Part shown: piece after piece, positions 50,973 through 57,615 of the stretch | How positions within the stretch are numbered: position 1 is the first letter of the stretch | Layout: the number at the start of each line of letters is the position of its first letter | Source: Sphingorhabdus sp. 109 | GTDB lineage: Bacteria; Pseudomonadota; Alphaproteobacteria; Sphingomonadales; Sphingomonadaceae | Direction of reading: 5' to 3' | Assembly (NCBI RefSeq): GCF_902506555.1 | Contig: NZ_LR732707.1 | Location: 520,001-584,000 of the forward strand | Length of the DNA stretch: 64,000 nt | Notes under the pieces: generated by a model | Told to the model about the DNA's origin: nothing | Database searches by the model: none | The model's input: only the letters and a program-made list of their open reading frames with translations | Position numbers and translations under genes: made by a program

Positions 50973-51582
50973 TGTTCCCAAAAAGTCCGGTGTTGGCGCC
51001 GGTGCTGCCGTGTTGCTCATCCTGGGGGTGATATTCGGTCATGAGGGCGGTTTTGTGGATGACGCCAATGATCCCGGTGGAGCAACCCGCTACGGCATCA
51101 CGGAAGCCGTGGCTCGCGCTAACGGATATGAGGGCGCAATGTCCGTGCTGCCGCTCGAGACAGCAAAAGATATCCTGATATCCCAATATATCAAGAAGCC
51201 GGGTTTCATGCCCTTGATCGAAATTGACCCGGCTCTTGCCCATGAAGTGATTGACAGCGGGGTAAACGCCGGCCCCCGCCGACCGAGTTGCTGGTTTCAG
51301 GAAGGTCTCAACGCCTTCAACAACCGCGGCGAGATATATCCGGACGTTAAGGTCGATTGCGACATTGGCCCGGCCACCATCGGCGCGTACCGGATATTGC
51401 GATCGAAGCGCGGTCCCTTGGCCTGCGAATTGATGATGAAATATCTCGATGGGAAGCAACTCGACCACTACGCCAGCCTCGGCCGTAACAACAGCAAGTT
51501 CGAAACATTCATGGTGGGCTGGGTACGGACCCGGATCGGGAATGTGAAATTCGAGAAATGCTACAGCGGCGAAGCGGTCTGA
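50962..51582 (+). CDS. Endolysin, glycoside hydrolase 108 type, with N-terminal signal anchor
   Basis: 206 residues. FGHEGGFVDDANDPGGATRYG holds the catalytic Glu28 of the GH108 (N-acetylmuramidase) family; the remaining domain (PRRPSCWFQEGLNAFN, GPATIGAYR) fits. Residues 11-26 (VGAGAAVLLILGVIFG) are a weakly hydrophobic, Gly/Ala-rich segment preceded by Lys, the pattern of a SAR signal anchor. It overlaps the holin by 11 bp. Degrades peptidoglycan after release from the membrane. Confidence 0.85.
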   Translation: MANSVPKKSGVGAGAAVLLILGVIFGHEGGFVDDANDPGGATRYGITEAVARANGYEGAMSVLPLETAKDILISQYIKKPGFMPLIEIDPALAHEVIDSGVNAGPRRPSCWFQEGLNAFNNRGEIYPDVKVDCDIGPATIGAYRILRSKRGPLACELMMKYLDGKQLDHYASLGRNNSKFETFMVGWVRTRIGNVKFEKCYSGEAV

Positions 51583-51594
51583 CAGGAGATTGAA

Positions 51595-52278
51595 ATGTCC
51601 ATAGTGTCAAAACTCGCCGGCATGGTCCTGCCGCCACCGTTCAATCTTATCGCTGCCGGTCTGGGGTGGATCAAGGATATGATCGTCAAGGCCGCGAAAT
51701 GGGCGATCGAGCATCCGTGGCAGGCGGCCTGCCTGTTTCTGGCACTATGGATGGTTGTGGTCCAGACCCGCACCATACCGGCCAAGGACCGGGAGATAGC
51801 GGTACAGGCCGGCGCGAAGAATATCCTCGCCAAATGGTTCGTCGCAGAACGGCGCGCCTATAACGAATTAATCATCAAGGTCGAACTGGCGCGCAAGGTC
51901 GCGGCCGAGCTCGACCGGCAGAATGTCGAACGCTTCAAAAAGGAAGCCCAATCCAGAATATCGGAGATTGAAGATGAAAATATCGAACTGCGCGATAGCA
52001 ATCGCCGCCTTGTCGCTGACCGCCTGCGGGCCGGATCGGTACGAACCACCAGCGTCGGTATCAGTGGTGGCGGAACAACGGACTTGCCCGTCATTTCCGA
52101 CATGCCCGGAGGGGCTGTGTCAGGAACCGGAGCGGCCGTCATTTCTCAATCCGACGCCCTGATTTGCGCTGATAACTATTCGAACCTGACCAGCCTGATC
52201 TCCGCATGGAAGGCGGTTGAGGTGGTTGATGTGAATGGGGCGATCTTAGAAGGCTTACCTAGCCATGATAAGATGTGA
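51595..52278 (+). CDS. Inner-membrane spanin (Rz-like)
   Basis: 227 residues, longer than typical Rz. An N-terminal region with one transmembrane helix (~40-58 HPWQAACLFLALWMVVV), then a long charged periplasmic coiled coil (~75-140 ARKVAAELDRQNVERFKKEA). The Rz1-like lipoprotein gene is nested within it in another frame, the hallmark of spanin pairs. Connects inner and outer membrane to complete lysis. Confidence 0.75.
   Translation: MSIVSKLAGMVLPPPFNLIAAGLGWIKDMIVKAAKWAIEHPWQAACLFLALWMVVVQTRTIPAKDREIAVQAGAKNILAKWFVAERRAYNELIIKVELARKVAAELDRQNVERFKKEAQSRISEIEDENIELRDSNRRLVADRLRAGSVRTTSVGISGGGTTDLPVISDMPGGAVSGTGAAVISQSDALICADNYSNLTSLISAWKAVEVVDVNGAILEGLPSHDKM
51974..52162 (+). CDS. Outer-membrane spanin lipoprotein (Rz1-like), nested in the i-spanin gene
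   Basis: 62 residues from ATG 51974 (GGAG 7 bp upstream) in the +1 frame of the Rz-like gene. Signal peptide KISNCAIAIAALSLTAC with lipobox LTAC, then a Pro-rich mature part (PDRYEPPASVS, PSFPTCPEGL, EPERPSFLNPTP). Size, lipobox, Pro content and nesting are those of Rz1-type o-spanins. Confidence 0.8.
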   Translation: MKISNCAIAIAALSLTACGPDRYEPPASVSVVAEQRTCPSFPTCPEGLCQEPERPSFLNPTP

Positions 52279-52572
52279 TAGTCATGTGGAAATTGCGAAT
52301 CATCATGAATTCGCGAAGGATTTCTGTCTAGGTGAGTGTTCCGTGTCCGAGTTTCCTCAACTCGAATTCTCAAAAAAAGATGTCGTGCGCGGATCCGTTG
52401 CTTGTTTCTGCATTCGAACATCCCTCTTTTAGAGCGCGCCGACTAGCCGCGTCGCAAAAACATGTGGAGAACAAACTGTACGGGATTTGTACGACCGATG
52501 AAAGAAATTCGCGGTTTGTTCCTGCAAGTTTCTACAGGGTTGAGTTTAGCGATGGCGGAAAACTGGGCGGAA
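52279..52572. other. Right end of the prophage (attR arm region)
   Basis: 294 bp with no gene between the spanins and the att core. A 102-codon frame (52332-52640) runs over attR and the tRNA and is spurious. Contains the paired TGTACG sites described separately. Confidence 0.6.
52477..52493. promoter_or_regulatory. Candidate integrase arm-type site pair, attR side
   Basis: TGTACG at 52477-52482 and 52488-52493, the same 11-bp spacing and orientation as the pair at 12948-12964; 79 bp from the attR core. Confidence 0.45.
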
Positions 52573-52619
52573 ATTGGTCGGGAAGAGAGGATTCGAACCT
52601 CCGGCCCCTGCGTCCCGAA
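52573..52619. repeat. attR core (47-bp direct repeat within tRNA-Pro)
   Basis: Identical to 12836-12882. It supplies the 3' half of the tRNA-Pro gene from the anticodon loop onward, so phage integration restores an intact tRNA. Confidence 0.95.
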
Positions 52620-52651
52620 CGCAGTACTCTACCAGACTGAGCTACTTCCCG
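52575..52651 (-). tRNA. tRNA-Pro(CGG)
   Basis: 77-nt gene with 7-bp acceptor stem (CGGGAAG / CTTCCCG), D-arm AGCTCAGTCTGGTAGAG, anticodon arm CTGCG-TTCGGGA-CGCAG with anticodon CGG (complement of 52615-52617), T-arm GGTTCGAATCC, and an encoded CCA at the 3' end (52575-52577). The 3' 45 bases are the phage-derived half. Confidence 0.97.
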
Positions 52652-52834
52652 ATCCGCTTGTTAATCCGCTGCTGCGGATGCGATATATTGCCTATATGCT
52701 AGGATGATTTGCGGTTCAAGCCATCCTCAGCCTGTCTCGAACAAACAGTGCCGATAATATCTCCCGCCGGATTGGGTTGAGCATATCAGCATTGCGGTCT
52801 AGCGTTTGCCGGGCATTGGTAGGAGGTTGATGGT

Positions 52835-53767
52835 TTGATTCCCGGACAGCATTATGAGCAGCAATATCTCGACCTGATGCGGCAGATCTGGACGCATGGG
52901 GACGAGCGGATTGACCGCACCGGTGTTGGCACGCGCGCGATTTTCGGGGTGACGATGCGTTTTGACCTCGCCGATGAGGCCATTCCCTTGCTCACCACCA
53001 AGCGTGTGTTCTGGAAGACGGCGGCTCGGGAGATGCTCTGGTTCCTGACCGGAGACACCAATATCCGCGAGCTGGTCAAGCAGAAGGTCCATATCTGGAC
53101 CGACTGGCCGCTCGACAAATATCGCAAGGAAACCGGCGAGCAGCTGGACCGCGACACATTTGAACAGCGGATTGTCGAGGATGATGGTTTCGCTGCAAAA
53201 TGGGGAGATCTGGGGCCGGTCTATGGCAAGCAATGGGTCGACTGGCCGCGCTATACACCGGCGGGCGAGGGACTATATCGGCGGGAGGAAACGGGATTTA
53301 ACCAGATTGCAGCTCTGATCGAGGGTATCAGGAAAAATCCGGGGTCCCGGCGCCACATCTTCACCGGCTGGAATGTTGCCGAGCTGGACCAAATGGCTCT
53401 GCCACCCTGCCACAAGACCTACCAGTTTTATGTCTCTGGCGGAAAATTGTCGGGACTGCTCTATCAGCGCAGCTGCGACCTTGGTCTTGGCTTTGCTTTC
53501 AACGTCTTTTCTGCCGCGCTGCTGATCCGCATGATCGCGCAGCAATGTGATCTGGAGCCGGGGGAACTGGTATGGAATGGCGGGGATGTCCATCTCTATC
53601 TCAATCATGCCGATCTGGTGGAAGAGCAGATTGCGCGTACGCCATCCGGTGCCCCGAAACTTAAAATCCTGCGCAGGCCCGATTCGATATTTGATTATGA
53701 TATCGGTGATTTCGAGGTCCAGGATTATCGTCCCCAGGCGCATATTTCCGCGCCGGTAGCCGTCTGA
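52835..53767 (+). CDS. thyA: Thymidylate synthase
   Basis: 310 residues with all ThyA hallmarks: DRTGVGT and LLTTKR at the substrate-binding N-terminus, WGDLGPVYGKQW, SRRHIFTGWN, catalytic Cys192 in LPPCHKTYQFYV, RSCDLGLGFAFN and the C-terminal end QAHISAPVAV. Converts dUMP to dTMP using methylene-tetrahydrofolate. TTG start is chosen from the strong AGGAGG 8 bp upstream; no in-frame ATG fits. The first host gene beyond the tRNA used by the prophage. Confidence 0.95.
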   Translation: MIPGQHYEQQYLDLMRQIWTHGDERIDRTGVGTRAIFGVTMRFDLADEAIPLLTTKRVFWKTAAREMLWFLTGDTNIRELVKQKVHIWTDWPLDKYRKETGEQLDRDTFEQRIVEDDGFAAKWGDLGPVYGKQWVDWPRYTPAGEGLYRREETGFNQIAALIEGIRKNPGSRRHIFTGWNVAELDQMALPPCHKTYQFYVSGGKLSGLLYQRSCDLGLGFAFNVFSAALLIRMIAQQCDLEPGELVWNGGDVHLYLNHADLVEEQIARTPSGAPKLKILRRPDSIFDYDIGDFEVQDYRPQAHISAPVAV

Positions 53768-53842
53768 CCGGCGAAAAGGGCAGGGAGATTGACCTAATTT
53801 GGGTTTTGTAATATTGTAACAGCCGGTTGAACGAATATTGCA

Positions 53843-53857
53843 GCGCAACAATTGCGC
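53843..53857. promoter_or_regulatory. Short palindrome upstream of the dehydrogenase operon
   Basis: GCGCAA-CAA-TTGCGC, 22 bp before the E1-alpha ATG, in an AT-rich leader. Possibly an operator; no regulator can be named. Confidence 0.25.
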
Positions 53858-53878
53858 GATTCTTGCTGGAGAGGCCCG

Positions 53879-55153
53879 ATGGCTGACGACAATATACAAA
53901 GCAATTTGCCGCCGCTGACATTACATATACCCGAACCGAAATTCCGTCCGGGCGATACGGTCGACTATAGCGATCTGCAGATTCCGGAAGCCGGCGCTCA
54001 GGCAAGGCCGGACATCCATAGCGCCCCCAAGGATATGCAGCACCTCGTTTATGACATGGTTCGCGTCCTCGATGATGATCACAAGGCTGTCGGTCCGTGG
54101 GATCCGAATCTGGATGACGAGATATTGCTCAAGATGCTGCGCACGATGGTGCAGGTGCGGACCTTTGACGACCGGCTTCACCGCCAGCAGCGACAGGGCA
54201 AGACCAGCTTCTATATGAAATGCACTGGCGAGGAGGCGACCTCGGTTGCCGCCGCCATGGCCTTGCATGGCGATGACATGTGCTTCCCGAGCTACCGCCA
54301 GCAGGGCATTTTATTTGTCCGCGGCTATCCGATGATCGAGATGGTCAACCAGATTTTCTCGAACAAGGCAGACAAGCTGAAAGGGCGCCAGCTGCCGATC
54401 ATGTATAGTTCCAGCGAGCTCAATTTCTTTACCGTATCCGGCAATCTGACCACCCAATATCCGCAGGCCGTGGGCTGGGCGATGGCCAGTGCAAGCAAGG
54501 GTGATAGCCGTATCGCCGCGGCCTGGTGCGGCGAGGGATCGACCGCGGAAGGTGATTTTCACGCAGCGATGACCTTCGCCGCGGTCTATAACGCGCCGGT
54601 GATCATGAATGTGATCAACAATCAGTGGGCGATCTCGTCCTTCTCCGGCTTCGCCGGAGCAGAGCGGACGACCTTTGCAGCGCGCGGTGCCGGCTATGGC
54701 ATTGCCGCTCTTCGCGTCGATGGCAATGACCCGCTGGCCGTCTATGCCGCTACCAGCTGGGCAGCGGAGCGGGCGCGGACCAATCAGGGGCCGACCCTGA
54801 TCGAGCATTTCACCTATCGCGCCGAGGCCCATAGCACTTCCGATGATCCGACGGCCTATCGCAGCGCGCAGGAGCGCGAGGAATGGCCGCTCGGTGATCC
54901 GATCATGCGGCTCAAACGGCACCTGATCCGGCGCGGTGTGTGGAGCGAGGAGCAGCAGGAAGCTCTGGATGCCGAATGTCTGGAAGCGGTCAAGGAGACG
55001 GTCAAGGAAGCCGCCAAAAACGGCATATTGGGTCACGGTCTGCACCAGCCGTTCGAAACCATGTTCCAGGACGTATTCGAAGACATGCCCTGGCATCTCA
55101 AGGAACAAGCCGAACAGGCCAATAAGGAACGGGAAATCAAATGGCCGTCATGA
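53879..55153 (+). CDS. bkdA: Branched-chain 2-oxoacid dehydrogenase E1 alpha subunit
   Basis: 424 residues from ATG 53879 (GGAGAGG upstream). The long N-terminus (LTLHIPEPKFRPGDTVDYSD) before the E1 domain is typical of bacterial BkdA1. TPP-binding segment WCGEGSTAEGDFHAAMTFAA then VINNQWAIS, and the phosphorylation-loop region YRAEAHSTSDDPTAYR, identify the E1-alpha subunit. Heterotetramer with the next gene; decarboxylates 2-oxoisovalerate and related keto acids from Val, Leu and Ile. Overlaps the E1-beta gene by 13 bp. Confidence 0.93.
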   Translation: MADDNIQSNLPPLTLHIPEPKFRPGDTVDYSDLQIPEAGAQARPDIHSAPKDMQHLVYDMVRVLDDDHKAVGPWDPNLDDEILLKMLRTMVQVRTFDDRLHRQQRQGKTSFYMKCTGEEATSVAAAMALHGDDMCFPSYRQQGILFVRGYPMIEMVNQIFSNKADKLKGRQLPIMYSSSELNFFTVSGNLTTQYPQAVGWAMASASKGDSRIAAAWCGEGSTAEGDFHAAMTFAAVYNAPVIMNVINNQWAISSFSGFAGAERTTFAARGAGYGIAALRVDGNDPLAVYAATSWAAERARTNQGPTLIEHFTYRAEAHSTSDDPTAYRSAQEREEWPLGDPIMRLKRHLIRRGVWSEEQQEALDAECLEAVKETVKEAAKNGILGHGLHQPFETMFQDVFEDMPWHLKEQAEQANKEREIKWPS

Positions 55154-56163
55154 ATATGATAGAGGCTATCAACAGCGGCCTCGAAACGATGATGGAACGC
55201 GACGACGATGTCGTGATCATGGGCGAAGACGTTGGCTATTTTGGCGGCGTTTTCCGCGCGACTGCCGGCCTGCAGGAAAAATTTGGCAAGACGCGCTGTT
55301 TTGACACGCCAATCTCGGAATGCGGGATCATCGGCGCGGCGGTGGGCATGTGCGCTTACGGCCTGCGGCCGGTGCCGGAAATCCAGTTCGCCGACTATAT
55401 CTATCCCGGAATGGACCAGCTGATCTCCGAAGCGGCGCGGCTGCGCTATCGTTCGGCGGGCAAGTTTACAGCGCCGCTGACGGTGCGGTCGCCCTTTGGC
55501 GGCGGCATTTTCGGCGGACAAACGCACAGCCAGTCGCCGGAGGCCATGTTCACCCATGTTTCGGGGTTGAAAACCGTCATTCCGTCAACGCCTTATGATG
55601 CCAAGGGGCTGCTGATCGCGTCGATCGAGGACAATGATCCGGTGCTTTTTTTCGAACCCAAACGTATCTACAACGGGCCGTTCACCGGCTATTATGACAA
55701 TCCGGTTGAACCCTGGTCGAAATTTGCCGAGGCCGAAGTGCCGGCGGGCCATTATACCGTGCCGCTGGGCAAGGCCAATATCGTGCGCGATGGCGATGCG
55801 GTGACGGTTCTGGCCTATGGCACGATGGTCCATGTCTGCAAGGCGGTGGTCGAGGAGCACCAGATCAACGCCGAAGTCATTGATTTGCGGACACTAGTTC
55901 CGGTCGATATCGAGACGATTGAGCAGTCGGTGAAGAAGACCGGACGTTGTCTGATCGTTCATGAAGCAACGCGGACCAGCGGCTTTGGTGCGGAGCTGTC
56001 GGCGCTGGTGCAGGAACGCTGTTTCTATCATCTCGAAGCGCCGATCGAGCGGGTCACCGGATTTGACACGCCCTATCCGCACAGCCTGGAATGGGCCTAT
56101 TTCCCGGGACCGGTACGGATCGGTGAAGCGCTGGAGAAAATTGTCAGGGACTTGAAATCATGA
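55141..56163 (+). CDS. bkdB: Branched-chain 2-oxoacid dehydrogenase E1 beta subunit
   Basis: 340 residues: VVIMGEDVGYFGGVFRAT at the N-terminus, DTPISECGIIGAAVGMCAYG, PFGGGIFGGQTHSQSPEAMF, and C-terminal transketolase domain (YGTMVHVCKAVVEEH, HEATRTSGFGAEL). Second subunit of E1; normal length. The ATG at 55141 lies within the 3' end of the alpha gene, and its stop overlaps the E2 start (ATGA), so the operon is translationally coupled. Gene symbols for this complex vary between species. Confidence 0.93.
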   Translation: MAVMNMIEAINSGLETMMERDDDVVIMGEDVGYFGGVFRATAGLQEKFGKTRCFDTPISECGIIGAAVGMCAYGLRPVPEIQFADYIYPGMDQLISEAARLRYRSAGKFTAPLTVRSPFGGGIFGGQTHSQSPEAMFTHVSGLKTVIPSTPYDAKGLLIASIEDNDPVLFFEPKRIYNGPFTGYYDNPVEPWSKFAEAEVPAGHYTVPLGKANIVRDGDAVTVLAYGTMVHVCKAVVEEHQINAEVIDLRTLVPVDIETIEQSVKKTGRCLIVHEATRTSGFGAELSALVQERCFYHLEAPIERVTGFDTPYPHSLEWAYFPGPVRIGEALEKIVRDLKS

Positions 56164-57479
56164 GCAAATATACATTCAATCTGCCTGATATCGGCGAGGG
56201 AATTGCCGAGGCGGAAATCGTCAAATGGCATATCAAGGTCGGCGATGTCGTGGCCGAGGATGACCAGCTGGCCGATGTCATGACCGACAAGGCGACGGTC
56301 GAGATGGAAGCGCCGGTTTCCGGCAAGATCGTTGCTATCGGCGGGGAGGAAGGCGACATTATCGCGATCGGTTCGATGCTGGTCGAGATCGAAGTCGAAG
56401 GCGAGGTTGATGCCGAGAAACTGGAAGAATTGGAAGCATCCGACGCCGTTGCGGAAGCCTCTGAAGAAGCTGAGTCTGATGTCAAGAATGACAGGCAAGA
56501 TGCTGAAATTAAAGAAGCAAAATCTTCATCTCCAGCAAATCCAACAGCCCGGACCGAGACCGAGCAGGTCGCTGATGCGCCCGTGGCCTCAGACAGTCCC
56601 GCAACCGAAAATGCCGGGCAGAAAGTGCTCGCCACGCCGGCCGTCCGCAAACGTGCCGCCGATCTCGGCGTTGATCTCGGCCAGGTCAAGGCGCAGGGCG
56701 AGCATATCCGGCACAGCGATCTCGACGCCTATCTGAACTATGGGGCGGGGCAGGGCTATCGTCCGGCCGGATCCGTGCAAAAACGTGACGATGAAGTGAT
56801 AAAAGTCATCGGAATGCGGCGCAAAATTGCACAGAATATGGCCGATTCGAAACGGAATATTCCGCATTTCTCCTATGTCGACGAAATCGACATGACCGAA
56901 CTGGAGGATATGCGCGCCGATCTGAACGCCAATCGCGGCGACCGGCCGAAACTGACCATGTTGCCGTTGATGATTGTCGCGATCTGCAAATCGCTGCCCG
57001 AATTTCCGATGCTCAATGCGATTTATGATGACGAGGCCGGAATCGTGACCCGCCATGGTGCGGTCCATCTCGGCATGGCCACGCAGACCGGGCAGGGGCT
57101 GATGGTACCGGTGCTGCGCAACGCGCAGGATATGAATGTCTGGCAACTGGCGTCCGAAATAGCCCGTCTGGCAGCGGCAGCGCGCGACGGTACGGCGACG
57201 GCGAAAGAGCTGACCGGTTCGACCCTGACGCTGACCTCGCTCGGCCCGCTCGGCGGCATCGCGACCACGCCGGTGATCAACCGACCCGAAGTGGCGATTA
57301 TCGGCCCGAACAAGATTGTCGAGCGCCCGATGATCATCGACGGCGAGATTCACCCGCGCAAGCTGATGAACCTGTCGATCTCCTGCGATCACCGCGTGGT
57401 CGATGGCTATGATGCAGCCAGCTATGTGCAGGCGCTCAAGCACCTGCTCGAGACGCCGGTCTTGCTGTTTGCGGACTGA
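56160..57479 (+). CDS. bkdC: Branched-chain 2-oxoacid dehydrogenase E2, dihydrolipoyl acyltransferase
   Basis: 439 residues. One lipoyl domain (~1-80) with lipoyl-lysine Lys44 in DKATVEM; an acidic, Ala/Pro-rich linker (~85-150); E3-binding domain (~155-195, TPAVRKRAADLGVDLGQVKA); catalytic domain with active-site His411-x-x-x-Asp415-Gly in HRVVDG. It transfers branched acyl groups to CoA and forms the complex core. Last gene of the operon, with no E3 gene here; a shared E3 would be encoded elsewhere. Confidence 0.94.
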   Translation: MSKYTFNLPDIGEGIAEAEIVKWHIKVGDVVAEDDQLADVMTDKATVEMEAPVSGKIVAIGGEEGDIIAIGSMLVEIEVEGEVDAEKLEELEASDAVAEASEEAESDVKNDRQDAEIKEAKSSSPANPTARTETEQVADAPVASDSPATENAGQKVLATPAVRKRAADLGVDLGQVKAQGEHIRHSDLDAYLNYGAGQGYRPAGSVQKRDDEVIKVIGMRRKIAQNMADSKRNIPHFSYVDEIDMTELEDMRADLNANRGDRPKLTMLPLMIVAICKSLPEFPMLNAIYDDEAGIVTRHGAVHLGMATQTGQGLMVPVLRNAQDMNVWQLASEIARLAAAARDGTATAKELTGSTLTLTSLGPLGGIATTPVINRPEVAIIGPNKIVERPMIIDGEIHPRKLMNLSISCDHRVVDGYDAASYVQALKHLLETPVLLFAD

Positions 57480-57496
57480 AGAGGGCGAGCGAACCG

Positions 57497-57567
57497 CCGT
57501 TCGTCCTGAGCCTGTCGAAGGACAATGCGCGCCGATAGGTACACTTCGACAAGCCCAGTGCGAACGG
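57497..57567. repeat. Palindromic intergenic repeat pair
   Basis: CCGTTCGTCCTGAGCCTGTCGAAG (57497-57520) and, inverted, CTTCGACAAGCCCAGTGCGAACGG (57544-57567) form imperfect 24-base arms. Units of this kind are well-known dispersed intergenic repeats in sphingomonads. Confidence 0.7.
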
Positions 57568-57585
57568 AATGGGGTAAATGCGGCC

Positions 57586-57605
57586 CTTCTCCCTTGAGGG
57601 AGAAG
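57586..57605. terminator. Hairpin between convergent genes
   Basis: CTTCTCCCT / AGGGAGAAG with a two-base loop, 9-bp stem, between the E2 gene and the convergent DUF11 gene. Weak T content on either side; may stop both transcripts. Confidence 0.45.
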
Positions 57606-57615
57606 AAGCCGACTT

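Larger units (their letters stand above)
12836..52619. mobile_element. Intact siphovirus-type prophage integrated in tRNA-Pro(CGG)
   Basis: Bounded by perfect 47-bp direct repeats (12836-12882 and 52573-52619); excision between them would give a 39,737-bp circle. It contains integrase, an excisionase candidate, repressor and operators, a replication module, lambda-type terminase and portal, an HK97-type capsid, long-tail genes with a 1077-residue tape measure, and a lysis cassette. No gene in any essential module looks broken. Long tail genes with no sheath or baseplate-spike gene indicate a siphovirus. Module order is lambda-like, with integration and immunity genes at the left and lysis at the right. 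Confidence 0.95.

Noticed and set aside
12836-52619. CRISPR array or transposon inside the prophage
   Set aside because: No regularly spaced repeats, transposase or terminal inverted repeats were seen; repeats present are hairpins, operators or coding repeats.
52332-52640. 102-codon frame over attR
   Set aside because: Runs into the tRNA-Pro gene; no family features.
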